Position numbers and translations under genes: made by a program | Notes under the pieces: generated by a model | What the model was told of the DNA's origin: nothing | The model's database searches: none | What the model saw: only the letters and a program-made list of their open reading frames with translations | Assembly: GCA_018667575.1 (NCBI GenBank) | Contig: JABIUA010000127.1 | Span: forward strand, 1 to 38,037 | Length of the DNA: 38,037 nucleotides | Direction: 5' to 3' | From: Methanobacteriota archaeon | Lineage (GTDB): Archaea; Thermoplasmatota; Poseidoniia; Poseidoniales; Poseidoniaceae | In this document: positions 7,750 to 16,498 of the stretch, in pieces | Position numbering within the stretch: the stretch's first letter is position 1 | Layout: every line of letters starts with the position of its first letter

Positions 7750-8988
7750 ATGGCGGGTGATGCGAATGTGTGTGATGTGTTGGTCATCGGGGCTGGACCA
7801 GGTGGAGGTTCGGCCGCATTACACGCTGCTAGAGCAGGTTTATCTGTTCTTATTGTGGAGGCTGACCCTGAAGTTGGAACTCCTGTACACTGTGGAGAAT
7901 GCTTGTCGGAGTTAGCAGTACAAAATTTAGAACTTGAGATTCCCGAACACGTCAAAGCATTAGATGTCAAAGGAATTAGGGTTATTTTCCCAGATGGCTC
8001 GGAAAAACTTCTCACCGAACCAGGGTATGTTTTAGAGAAGCATTTGTTTGAACAATGGCTCATGGAACAATCTTGTGAACTTGGTGCTAAATTATTGCTC
8101 AGTCACAAGGTAACTTCAATGGAACGTATTTACAATAGCGAAAATAAATTTTCTAATTGGAAAATTGATGGCAAAGGTTCTGATTTTCCAATTGAATGTC
8201 GCGCCGTAATTGATGCATCCGGAGTCGCAGGCGCATCATCCAAATTATTGGATATGGGCACAACTGTAGAAGTCATCGCTGGTTTCCAATATGAGATGAC
8301 TGAAGTAGAAAATGATGGATACCTAGATTTCTACATATGGCCGCAGTATTCCCCTCATGGTTATGTTTGGATGATCCCTAAAAAGGGAGATAGGGCAAAT
8401 GTAGGACTTGTCACTACTGACAAAAGGGGTGCGATAAAGTACCTTGACAAATTCATAAACGATACTTACCTTGACGGTAAGCCAATTGTGAACCCTATGT
8501 GGAGAGACCAAGATTCTAAAGTAAAACCGTTCGGAGGAACTATTCCAATTTCAGGTCCAAGAGAGAAAACAGTCGAGGATGGAGTCATACTAGTCGGCGA
8601 TGCTGCCGGTTTTACCTCGCCTCTATTCGAAGGTGGCTCTCACCTAGCCTTATGGTCTGGAAGAGAAGCGGCTAAAGTGATTGCAAAAGCACTGAAAGAA
8701 GGAGACCTTTCTAGAGAAAAACTGATGCCTTACGAAAAGGCTTGGAAAAAGACATTCCCCCCTTACAATAAAATTTTGAAAGGAAAAGAGGCTTTGTATG
8801 AATTATCTGACGAAGAAATGTCATTCATGGCACAATGTCTTCCTGAAGAGTTATCAGACATGTCACCACTTCAAAAATTGGGAATAGGATTGAAAATACT
8901 GGTCAAAAGGCCGGCATTATTGACCAAGAAAATTATCTCTGTACTACGTTCTTTTGGATATAGTCGGGCAAAGTTCTTCGGTTGGTAG
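7750..8988 (+). CDS. Geranylgeranyl reductase family flavoprotein
   Basis: An FAD-dependent reductase that saturates isoprenoid double bonds, as in archaeal lipids or in quinone side chains (MenJ-like). From the chosen start, the dinucleotide-binding loop GAGPGGG is at 14-20, Glu37 ends the second strand, the Cys-containing substrate loop is TPVHCGEC at 44-51, and the second FAD motif VILVGDAAGFTSPLFEGG lies in the C-terminal half. The frame is open from an ATG at 7672, which would add a hydrophobic 26-residue leader. I prefer the ATG at 7750 because family members start just before the Rossmann fold, because an exported FAD enzyme is unlikely, and because the upstream start leaves only 18 bases to the divergent ubiD. 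Next to quinone genes, a quinone-tail role is as plausible as a lipid role. Confidence 0.9.
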   Translation: MAGDANVCDVLVIGAGPGGGSAALHAARAGLSVLIVEADPEVGTPVHCGECLSELAVQNLELEIPEHVKALDVKGIRVIFPDGSEKLLTEPGYVLEKHLFEQWLMEQSCELGAKLLLSHKVTSMERIYNSENKFSNWKIDGKGSDFPIECRAVIDASGVAGASSKLLDMGTTVEVIAGFQYEMTEVENDGYLDFYIWPQYSPHGYVWMIPKKGDRANVGLVTTDKRGAIKYLDKFINDTYLDGKPIVNPMWRDQDSKVKPFGGTIPISGPREKTVEDGVILVGDAAGFTSPLFEGGSHLALWSGREAAKVIAKALKEGDLSREKLMPYEKAWKKTFPPYNKILKGKEALYELSDEEMSFMAQCLPEELSDMSPLQKLGIGLKILVKRPALLTKKIISVLRSFGYSRAKFFGW

Positions 8989-9049
8989 AATTCTGTTTTC
9001 TATGTTTTGAAATAGTAAAACCCTTCAACACCGAGAGTCAGCCAATGTC

Positions 9050-11560
9050 ATGTGGGGAGTCACTTTGTGGGTCGCAGCGATTGCGGCCGCTGTTTTGATT
9101 CTCCGGCCTAGAATCTACGAGAAGTCAAAATATCTTGGCTTTTTCCTTCACTTTTGCATCGCAATACCCTTTTTTGCACTATCAAGTAGATTCGTAGTCA
9201 ATGATACTACGATACAATACGTTGTCGCTTTTGGTGGAGAATCCCTTCCCTTGCGATACCGCTTCGCGGCCACATGGGCTGCTAGAGAAGGACCTCTTTT
9301 GATGTGGGCGTTATGGTTGACATTGCTGGCTTGGATTTGGAGAAAACCAATGACTGAACTTGAAGATGTCAGTTCACAAGACTTACGTCTAAGACTGGTC
9401 CACGGGTTCTCATTGATACTGATTTTGATTTCAATTAGTCTTGAACCGTTCAAAGAAGCGCCAGAATTCTTCCCTGGAGCAGGATTAAATGAATTATTAC
9501 AAACAGATTTGATGGTTATCCACCCTCCGCTCATTTTCCTTGGGTATTCATTTTGTATTCACTTATCTGCCATATCCATATCCAAGATATTCAATGAATC
9601 AAAATCTGGAGTAAAGGAACAAATTTTGGCAGTGGTCAGGCCTGGTTTACTGGTCTTGACACTAGGAATTGGACTAGGTGGGCTTTGGGCATACTTGATT
9701 TTGGACTGGGGCGGTTATTGGGCTTGGGACCCTGTTGAGACGGGCTCATTACTACCTTGGTTGGCACTCGTGGCCCTTTCCCATCTTCGAACTAGACCTG
9801 GTAAAGCCTCCGATAATGCATGGATTGGCGGTGGACTAATTGCTGGTGGATTAGCATTATTTGCCACCTTAGTGACTAGAGCAGGTGGAGTTTGGGCTTC
9901 ATCTGTCCATACATTTGTAGCCTCTGATGAAGGTACTGCTCCTTCCGATGCTTTTTCTAGAATGATTCTGTTAAAGTCTGATAATGCGGTTGGTGTTGAG
10001 GTAATCACCTATCTTGTGATACTCTTCTTGCTGGCTGGGTGCTGGTTGTTAGCAATCAGAAGAAAGAATCTACCCTCTTCGAATAACAAGCACGGTTCTC
10101 AAATATTCCTAATCCCAGTATTCGGGGCATTCTTAGCAATATTTATCGGAGCTGATCTCTATTCCTTCGTACCTGATTACTTATTCCCGTTATCGTTATT
10201 GTCATTTATTGCTGTAGATTATCTAATGGATAGAGAGAAGGAAATTGAGACTACTGGGTGGACATTTTATAGCCACAAATATTTCCCAACTATTGTAATT
10301 GTAACCTTGGTATCGTTCTTCTTGACCCAGCAGGTTTTCTTTGTGATGTTATTCCTGTTGTTCTTTATTCCAATGCACTATTCCAAGAATGCTTCAAGTG
10401 AATGGATTTGGGCGACTTTCGGTGTAATGTTGTGTTTGGCCGCAGCGTGGGCAAGTTTGATTGAAGTAATATATGCGGGGATCTTGTTACTGATTTTCAT
10501 TGCCCCATGGTTGTTAGAAAAATACGAGGAACAAGAGAACTCTTTTTCGTTATTCTCTCGCAAATGGCAGCAAATCATAGCGCTGTGGGGTTCTGTTTTA
10601 GTAGTCAGCACATATCTAATATTGACATTAGTCATACTTATTGGAAGTATAGATTCTGTCAATTTTGAAGCCCACGAATTATACGGTGCTCCATTCATTC
10701 TTGCTTTCTCTATATCGATGATGCTCTACTTGAATCGTAAAAATGACCCAAAGAGAACATTCAACCTATTGAGTACTCTAGTTATCCTTTCGATAATACT
10801 TGCAGTATTCTTCCCACATGCTCTTGGTGCGGATTCTGACTCCTCTATCTCTAGTATGATAGACAGAGGCGCTGTAGCTTGGATATACCTACCTATTCTG
10901 TTAATCTGTATCGCACCATTAGTTTCAGAAATAAGGTCGCAGGCTATGGCTAAAAAATCAACTCCTCTTTTGAAAAGAATCCCTTTAGCAGCACATATTG
11001 TTCATTTAGGACTGGTACTGTTGATTATTGGCCATGTATCAACCACCCTTTTAGTAGACAGAGGTGATGCAAGTCATCGAATTACATTGATTAAAGATGA
11101 AATTGTAATCGATAATGGATATGGATTCCAGTTCAACGAGGCAATTGCAACCTCCGAAAATCTAGAAGTTGGAGATGGTTATGTTGGAATTGACATATCG
11201 GTTTACGAAGTAAATGATGGCGTAGTTGGCGATAAAATAGGTGATGTGGAACCAGGTATGCTTCGATTTGACAAAACGGGCACTGCGCGCTCTGAAATCG
11301 ATATTATGACTCGCTGGTCAGGTGATATAGTATTCATCTTTGATGGAACACAAGCCGATAGTCTGATGAAACAATCACAGATTGAAGGATTAGAGTCAAT
11401 TGAACTGGTCAGAGTTACTGTGTACGACCTACCCGCATCTCATCTTGTTTGGCTCGGTTGGGCTACCATGATGATAGGTATGACAATGATAACATACGCC
11501 TCTTCACATAAAAAAGAGCCACTGAAAGCCCAAGATTCTTCAATTTCGGAACAGGAATAA
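9050..11560 (+). CDS. ccmF: CcmF-type cytochrome c heme lyase
   Basis: An 836-residue polytopic membrane protein of cytochrome c maturation System I, which attaches heme to apocytochrome c at the outer face of the membrane. The tryptophan-rich heme-handling motif WGGYWAWDPVET is at 220-231. It is preceded by GGESLPLRYRFAATWAAREG (62-81) and the His-containing IHPPLIFLGY (158-167). About fourteen hydrophobic helices are visible. Near the C-terminus an AHIVHLGLVLLIIGH helix leads into a soluble extracytoplasmic domain (about 670-800), then a last membrane helix. Length is somewhat above the bacterial norm of about 650. The start is ATG 9050. No other ccm gene is in the window, so CcmE, CcmC and the others must lie elsewhere. 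Confidence 0.93.
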   Translation: MWGVTLWVAAIAAAVLILRPRIYEKSKYLGFFLHFCIAIPFFALSSRFVVNDTTIQYVVAFGGESLPLRYRFAATWAAREGPLLMWALWLTLLAWIWRKPMTELEDVSSQDLRLRLVHGFSLILILISISLEPFKEAPEFFPGAGLNELLQTDLMVIHPPLIFLGYSFCIHLSAISISKIFNESKSGVKEQILAVVRPGLLVLTLGIGLGGLWAYLILDWGGYWAWDPVETGSLLPWLALVALSHLRTRPGKASDNAWIGGGLIAGGLALFATLVTRAGGVWASSVHTFVASDEGTAPSDAFSRMILLKSDNAVGVEVITYLVILFLLAGCWLLAIRRKNLPSSNNKHGSQIFLIPVFGAFLAIFIGADLYSFVPDYLFPLSLLSFIAVDYLMDREKEIETTGWTFYSHKYFPTIVIVTLVSFFLTQQVFFVMLFLLFFIPMHYSKNASSEWIWATFGVMLCLAAAWASLIEVIYAGILLLIFIAPWLLEKYEEQENSFSLFSRKWQQIIALWGSVLVVSTYLILTLVILIGSIDSVNFEAHELYGAPFILAFSISMMLYLNRKNDPKRTFNLLSTLVILSIILAVFFPHALGADSDSSISSMIDRGAVAWIYLPILLICIAPLVSEIRSQAMAKKSTPLLKRIPLAAHIVHLGLVLLIIGHVSTTLLVDRGDASHRITLIKDEIVIDNGYGFQFNEAIATSENLEVGDGYVGIDISVYEVNDGVVGDKIGDVEPGMLRFDKTGTARSEIDIMTRWSGDIVFIFDGTQADSLMKQSQIEGLESIELVRVTVYDLPASHLVWLGWATMMIGMTMITYASSHKKEPLKAQDSSISEQE

Positions 11561-11564
11561 ATCG

Positions 11565-11580
11565 TCTCTTATCCAAGAGA
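11565..11580. terminator. Short stem-loop after ccmF
   Basis: A perfect inverted repeat, TCTCTT-ATCC-AAGAGA, begins four bases after the ccmF stop and precedes the FKBP gene. It has no U-tract, so it may be a weak terminator, an operator, or a chance 6-base repeat. Confidence 0.25.
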
Positions 11581-11628
11581 TTATGAAGGGGAGTCAAGTC
11601 GGCCGAAACACTCTAAGGAGGCTATATC

Positions 11629-12462
11629 ATGAAAGATGGAGCAATTATACATGTTGATTATGACTTATTCAGCGGCGAAACCGGTGACTTGATTGAAACT
11701 ACAAGCGAAGATGTGGCAAAGGAGCATGAAATGCACCAAGAGGGACGTTCTTACGCACCTATGGTCTGTGTTGTCGGCTCTGGAGGATTGATTCCTGGTT
11801 TCGAAGCAGCACTCCTCGATGCTAAAGTCGGAAAAGAAGTAGTCTGTGAAATCGCTCCAGAAGATGGATATGGCGAAAAAGACGCTACTATGACTGAAGT
11901 AATCAGTATTGATAAACTAAAAAGATCGGTTCAAGACCCTCAATCACTATACATCGGCGCACCAATTACTATCGGTGGACGCCAAGGTTACCTAACCTAC
12001 TTAGCCGCAGGACGTGCAAAGATAGACTACAACCATCCTATGGCTGGTAAGACTCTGAAGTACGTTTTCACAGTGGTCAAAGAACTCAAAGGAAAGGATG
12101 ACAAAGTGCTAGGCCTATTAGAATCTAACACTGGCCACAGTGGTTTTGAAGTTTCTTTCAAGGGAGACGACCTTTCTATTACCCTACCTCAATCAATGCT
12201 ATTTGACACCAATGCAGCAATGTTGAAATTTAGACTTGTAACTATCATTCGTGACGCTGTCGAGTGCGGCAAGGTCTCATTTGTCGAAGTACACGAGCCA
12301 AGAGGCGTAGGTATTGACAACCAAGTTCAAGATGACGATGATGAGGACTTGTCCAAGTTATCAGTTGCAGAACTTAAAGACAGATTGAAAGCAAGAAATC
12401 TACCTGTCGGCGGAAAGAAAGCTGAACTTATTGAACGCTTATCTCAAGAAGAAGAAGAGTGA
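11629..12462 (+). CDS. FKBP-type peptidyl-prolyl isomerase with C-terminal SAP domain
   Basis: A 277-residue protein. The first about 160 residues are an archaeal/SlyD-like FKBP: DGAIIHVDYDLF at the start, GSGGLIPGFEAALLDAKVGK forming the FKBP core, the EDGYGEKD flap, and an inserted chaperone-like segment before YNHPMAGKTLKYVFTVVKEL. It should isomerise prolyl bonds and assist protein folding. A middle domain (about 160-225) resembles an archaeal FKBP C-terminal extension. After an acidic linker, the last about 38 residues (LSKLSVAELKDRLKARNLPV, then GGKKAELIERL) are a recognisable SAP motif, a two-helix nucleic-acid-binding module. A strong AAGGAGG precedes ATG 11629. The fusion suggests a chaperone that works near nucleic acid, which is inference. 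Confidence 0.9.
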   Translation: MKDGAIIHVDYDLFSGETGDLIETTSEDVAKEHEMHQEGRSYAPMVCVVGSGGLIPGFEAALLDAKVGKEVVCEIAPEDGYGEKDATMTEVISIDKLKRSVQDPQSLYIGAPITIGGRQGYLTYLAAGRAKIDYNHPMAGKTLKYVFTVVKELKGKDDKVLGLLESNTGHSGFEVSFKGDDLSITLPQSMLFDTNAAMLKFRLVTIIRDAVECGKVSFVEVHEPRGVGIDNQVQDDDDEDLSKLSVAELKDRLKARNLPVGGKKAELIERLSQEEEE

Positions 12463-12514
12463 TTCAATAGCAAAGTAATAATTCAGCCGTGCTTAGCATT
12501 GCGTGGTAGGGGAC

Positions 12515-13903
12515 ATGTCTAACGCTACAGATATTGAAAAGAAACTCTCTAGTTATGAGGCTACTCTGCCTGATAATGTGTTTTCACAAATGGAAAAGAT
12601 AGCCATTGGCGTGCTAATTGCTGCTCTAGCCATTCTTTCGCTCGGATTGATATTTGCTAATGACATGTTTTGGACAGATGGACTCAAACCGATAGTCTGG
12701 GACCCAATAGTCAAAGATGCTGGAGCAGCGGGTGATGCAGGCTACTCTCCACAAAATACAGCAATCTATGCTACGACAATCTTACTATCCGTTGTTGTAC
12801 TACAAGGAATTTTTAGAAAACTAGGACTTCCTGCTGATGATAGAATGATGCTTGCCCTAATATCATGGGTCATTTTAGCACCTGTACTTAGGGTCTTAGA
12901 AGACTCAGACTTCTTTAGTTCGAAAATAGATTGGCTACTAATTTCTCCAATCATACATTTCCATTTAGCCATATGGTTAGTCGTAGTAGCCATAATATCT
13001 CATAGATTCTGTTCGAAGTGGGATGGGTTAAAAGATGATAAAAGTATGGAAAAAAGCAAAACTATGCTGTTTGTAACACTAGGAATGATGCTCTTCTTCC
13101 ATTGGGCATTGCTGTATCGACCGGCTTACTTCGAGCATGAAGAAATTGGGCTCCTATGGGTTATAATCGGTCTTATTGCATCATATGCAGTCCTCTTCAT
13201 GTCACTGGTCTGGACCGCAAACTGGCCGTCGATCACTAGAGGATTGATATCATTTGGAACCTCTTCAACTGTACTAGGCTTCTTTCATTGGATTCAATTC
13301 ATAGCAACACCGTGGCAGCAAGAAAGTGGTAGAATAGTAGAATCACAGCCACTATGGCCAATGATGGTTGTACTGGGTCTTCCAGGACTGGTGTGCTGGG
13401 TGATGTATAGATATGGAATCGAAGATGCTAGGCACATGAAAATGAGCGGATACACTGCTGGAGTCTTACCTGATGGCGTTAGAATCAAAACTTGGGAGGA
13501 TGCTGAAAAAGTTGTATCAAATCACCCCATTGAACAACTATCTAGAAATGCTCTTCTAGCAAATCCAATGGTATTAGCAATGGTATATGGACAACTTTGT
13601 GATGGTTTTGCCACAATGATTGGTATTGATTTATTTGGATATGGGGAAAAACATCCTGTCAGTAATGCAGTAATACAATATGGTGGCGATATAAATGATG
13701 CTGTTGGTATTTCATGGGGCGAAGGAGCGTGGTTCTTCGCACTGATTAAGGCATCATTGGTGGCAGTAATCGTATGGCTATTCATTGAAATGCGTGTAGA
13801 GAAGCGCCAAGTACACATGCGAATGCTGATTGTACTAGCAGTTCTTATCGTTGGATTAGCCCCTGGTTTGAGAGATATAGGCAGACTCACACTTGATGTA
13901 TAA
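12515..13903 (+). CDS. DUF63 family archaeal membrane protein
   Basis: A polytopic membrane protein of about 462 residues with roughly ten hydrophobic helices. A C-terminal segment near residue 360, [20 protein letters not shown], followed by a further helix with a conserved Lys ([15 protein letters not shown]), matches the DUF63 signature in which D, T, G and the E-K-H triad sit in helices. DUF63 is archaeal and of unknown function. Usual members are shorter (about 270 residues), so the N-terminal part here is an extension or a duplicated membrane unit. A GTG start at 12503 is possible, but the ATG at 12515 with GTAGGGG just upstream is better. The gene ends before the carboxylase cluster. 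Confidence 0.78.
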   Translation: MSNATDIEKKLSSYEATLPDNVFSQMEKIAIGVLIAALAILSLGLIFANDMFWTDGLKPIVWDPIVKDAGAAGDAGYSPQNTAIYATTILLSVVVLQGIFRKLGLPADDRMMLALISWVILAPVLRVLEDSDFFSSKIDWLLISPIIHFHLAIWLVVVAIISHRFCSKWDGLKDDKSMEKSKTMLFVTLGMMLFFHWALLYRPAYFEHEEIGLLWVIIGLIASYAVLFMSLVWTANWPSITRGLISFGTSSTVLGFFHWIQFIATPWQQESGRIVESQPLWPMMVVLGLPGLVCWVMYRYGIEDARHMKMSGYTAGVLPDGVRIKTWEDAEKVVSNHPIEQLSRNALLANPMVLAMVYGQLCDGFATMIGIDLFGYGEKHPVSNAVIQYGGDINDAVGISWGEGAWFFALIKASLVAVIVWLFIEMRVEKRQVHMRMLIVLAVLIVGLAPGLRDIGRLTLDV

Positions 13904-13973
13904 TCATCAATTTGGCAGTTTTCGTCTTCAATTGTTAAATGTCGGCGCTTCTTGCCTTGAATCGAGGGGTAGA

Positions 13974-15584
13974 ATGGATAGATTGCCAACACGAGTAAAT
14001 CGAGCAGATGCTGATTTTTCAGAACGTGTTGAGCACAACTCAATTCTCATCAAGACACTCAAAGAGAGATTGAACACAGCTTCTAGTGGTGGCGGAGGCA
14101 AGTATGTCGACCGTCATAGAAGTAGAGGAAAATTACTCGCTAGAGAAAGAATTGAACGTATAATCGACCCTGGTACTGCGTTTTTAGAATTATCACCACT
14201 CGCCGCTTTTGAACTATATGATGGTCGAGCCCACAGTGCTGGAATCGTAACTGGAATCGGGATGGTACACGGTAGAGAATGTCTCTTTGTAGCTAATGAT
14301 GCTACGGTAAAGGGTGGTTCGTATTATCCTATGACCGTCAAAAAGCACATTAGAGCGCAGACTGTTGCTCATGAAAATCACCTGCCATGCATATATCTGG
14401 TTGATTCAGGTGGTGCTTTCCTTCCAATGCAGGATGAAGTTTTCCCTGATATTACCCATTTTGGCAGGATTTTTAGGAATCAAGCCAAGATGTCTGGTGA
14501 TAAAATCCCTCAAATCGCTGCAGTACTCGGCTCCTGTACAGCCGGGGGCGCATATGTTCCGGCAATGTCGGATGAATCAATAATCGTAAAAGGGAATGGA
14601 ACTATTTTCCTAGCAGGTCCGCCACTTGTCAAAGCAGCAACTGGAGAAGAAGTAACTGCAGAAGAACTTGGAGGTGCTGACGTACACACTTCTCAGTCTG
14701 GTGTCGCTGACCATTTCGCTGAAGATGAATCTGAAGCACTACGAATGGTTAGAAATGTTGTTGAAAATCTCGGCCCTCGTAATTTAGCGCCTGCTGCCAG
14801 TGCTGTTACCGAAGAGCCTGCTCATGATGTTGAAGACTTACTTGGATTGATTCCAAGCGACAATCGGACACCTGTAGATATCAAGGAAATAATCGCAAGA
14901 ATCGTTGATGGTTCAAGGTTTCATGAATTTAAAGCAAGGTATGGGCAGACTCTGGTTTGTGGATTTGCCCATATTCATGGCCATAAAGTAGGGATAGTTG
15001 CCAACAACGGGATTTTATTCTCAGAATCCTCACTAAAAGGTGCTCATTTTGTTGAATTATGTGGGCAAAGAGGTATTCCTCTAATATTCTTACAGAATAT
15101 CACCGGCTTCATGGTGGGTAAAGCGTACGAGGCTGGAGGAATTGCCAAAGACGGTGCCAAATTAGTTACTGCAGTGTCTTGTGTCAATGTACCCAAATTC
15201 ACGGTAATTATTGGAGGCTCTCACGGTGCAGGAAACTATGGAATGTGCGGTAGAGCATATGACCCCAGGTTCCTGTTCATGTGGCCAAATAGTCGTATTT
15301 CCGTAATGGGTGGACCACAAGCTGCAGATGTATTAACCACTGTAAAACAAGACCAAAGAGCCCGTGAAGGTTTGAAACCGATGGTTGGAGATGAACTTGA
15401 AGAATTTAGAAAGCCGATTCTTGATAAATATGAGACTGAAGGAAGCCCTTACTATTCAACTGCTAGGCTTTGGGATGATGGAATAATCGATCCACGAGAT
15501 ACAAGAGATATTCTGGGCCTATGTTTAGCAACAGCAAGAAATGCTCCTTTGCCCGATGAAAGATTCGGCGTATTTAGGATGTAA
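13974..15584 (+). CDS. mccB: Methylcrotonyl-CoA carboxylase carboxyltransferase (beta) subunit
   Basis: A biotin-dependent carboxyltransferase of 536 residues that moves CO2 from carboxybiotin to the acyl-CoA. The long match to methylcrotonyl-CoA carboxylase beta chains includes [39 protein letters not shown] and [19 protein letters not shown], and a second crotonase-like half with [20 protein letters not shown]. These phrases are closer to the methylcrotonyl than to the propionyl enzyme. The frame is open from 13893, overlapping the DUF63 gene, but the ATG at 13974 has GAGGGG at Shine-Dalgarno distance and gives a normal length. It opens a leucine-degradation cluster (liuB, liuC and liuD equivalents). 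The carboxylase alpha-chain parts lie downstream after the hydratase. Confidence 0.93.
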   Translation: MDRLPTRVNRADADFSERVEHNSILIKTLKERLNTASSGGGGKYVDRHRSRGKLLARERIERIIDPGTAFLELSPLAAFELYDGRAHSAGIVTGIGMVHGRECLFVANDATVKGGSYYPMTVKKHIRAQTVAHENHLPCIYLVDSGGAFLPMQDEVFPDITHFGRIFRNQAKMSGDKIPQIAAVLGSCTAGGAYVPAMSDESIIVKGNGTIFLAGPPLVKAATGEEVTAEELGGADVHTSQSGVADHFAEDESEALRMVRNVVENLGPRNLAPAASAVTEEPAHDVEDLLGLIPSDNRTPVDIKEIIARIVDGSRFHEFKARYGQTLVCGFAHIHGHKVGIVANNGILFSESSLKGAHFVELCGQRGIPLIFLQNITGFMVGKAYEAGGIAKDGAKLVTAVSCVNVPKFTVIIGGSHGAGNYGMCGRAYDPRFLFMWPNSRISVMGGPQAADVLTTVKQDQRAREGLKPMVGDELEEFRKPILDKYETEGSPYYSTARLWDDGIIDPRDTRDILGLCLATARNAPLPDERFGVFRM

Positions 15585-15588
15585 TTTA

Positions 15589-15617
15589 TCAATTGAAAAA
15601 TCAAATATGCAATTGGA
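15589..15617. promoter_or_regulatory. Tandem CAATTG motif before the hydratase gene
   Basis: The 42-base gap between the carboxyltransferase and hydratase genes is mostly filled by a 29-base element. It has CAATTG at 15590-15595 and again at 15610-15615, spaced 20 bases apart (about two helical turns), with an A-rich middle. The second copy runs into the GGAG Shine-Dalgarno of the hydratase. A near-identical element (26 of 29 bases) lies at 25587-25615. It is a candidate regulator-binding site, by inference. Confidence 0.4.
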
Positions 15618-15626
15618 GTTTTAATT

Positions 15627-16484
15627 ATGGAATCAATGGAAAACCCGCCACAAACAGAATTGGTCAAAATAGAGATATCTGGCTCAACATGCCACATCAC
15701 CCTTGACCGTGAAGAAAAGTACAATGCACTGAATGTTCAAATGATTACGGAATTGTGTATGATATTTGATTGGACTGCGAAGCGTAGCGCTGGCACTACC
15801 GACTCATTACACGATTCAAACGGTAACCAATATCTCAGAACTTTGGTTATTTCTGGCGCTGGAAAACATTTCTGTGCCGGCGCAGACATCAACATGATGC
15901 GTGACGCTGGTGCTCAAACTGCAGAAGAAAACCATAAAGATTCCAAACGCTTAGATAATCTGTTCAACAGTTTGTGGGCCCACCCATGTTTTACTATTGG
16001 AGCGATTCAAGGTGTTGCACTAGGAGGAGGCGCTGGACTAGTTGCATGCTGCGATTACGTTGTAGCGACCGAAGATGTGAAGATCGCTCTTTCTGAAGGC
16101 AAACTGGGCATACTTCCTGCCGTTATTGGCCCTTATGTATATCGAAGACTGGGGTCTGCTTGCTTTAGAAGGCTAGCAATGCAAGCAAGTCGAATAAAGT
16201 CTGATGAAGCACTACGTGTTGGATTTATCGAACAAGTTGTAATACAGAAAGATGACCTTGAACAGGCAGTATCTACTATTATCGATGAATTACACTCGAC
16301 CGGACCTTCTGCTGTAAAACTTGCTAAACAATTGACCTTAGAATTTGACCATTGGCCAGGAGATGATGAGCAATTACGTCAATTCACATTAGATTTCACA
16401 AGTAAAATGAGAGGCTCCAAAGAGGGTCAAGAAGGATTGTCGTCTTTCTTGGAGAAAAGAGCGCCTAATTGGAAGGACCTGTGA
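15627..16484 (+). CDS. liuC: Enoyl-CoA hydratase family, probable methylglutaconyl-CoA hydratase
   Basis: A 285-residue crotonase-fold enzyme. The CoA oxyanion-hole segments are GKHFCAGADINMM and AIQGVALGGGAGLVACCDYV. The C-terminal active-site stretch, SEGKLGILPAVIGPYVYRRLG, is typical of the AUH/LiuC group that hydrates 3-methylglutaconyl-CoA to HMG-CoA. This is the step after methylcrotonyl-CoA carboxylase in leucine breakdown, and its position between the beta and alpha carboxylase genes copies the bacterial liuB-liuC-liuD order. An insert of about 12 polar residues near position 55 (SAGTTDSLHDSNG) is unusual. ATG 15627 has GGAG nine bases upstream. Substrate specificity is inferred from context and motif, not proven. 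Confidence 0.88.
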   Translation: MESMENPPQTELVKIEISGSTCHITLDREEKYNALNVQMITELCMIFDWTAKRSAGTTDSLHDSNGNQYLRTLVISGAGKHFCAGADINMMRDAGAQTAEENHKDSKRLDNLFNSLWAHPCFTIGAIQGVALGGGAGLVACCDYVVATEDVKIALSEGKLGILPAVIGPYVYRRLGSACFRRLAMQASRIKSDEALRVGFIEQVVIQKDDLEQAVSTIIDELHSTGPSAVKLAKQLTLEFDHWPGDDEQLRQFTLDFTSKMRGSKEGQEGLSSFLEKRAPNWKDL

Positions 16485-16498
16485 AGGAGGGATTTGAA

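Noticed and set aside
13893-13973. Upstream ATG extension of the carboxyltransferase
   Set aside because: It overlaps the DUF63 gene, lacks family similarity, and the ATG at 13974 has a good Shine-Dalgarno.
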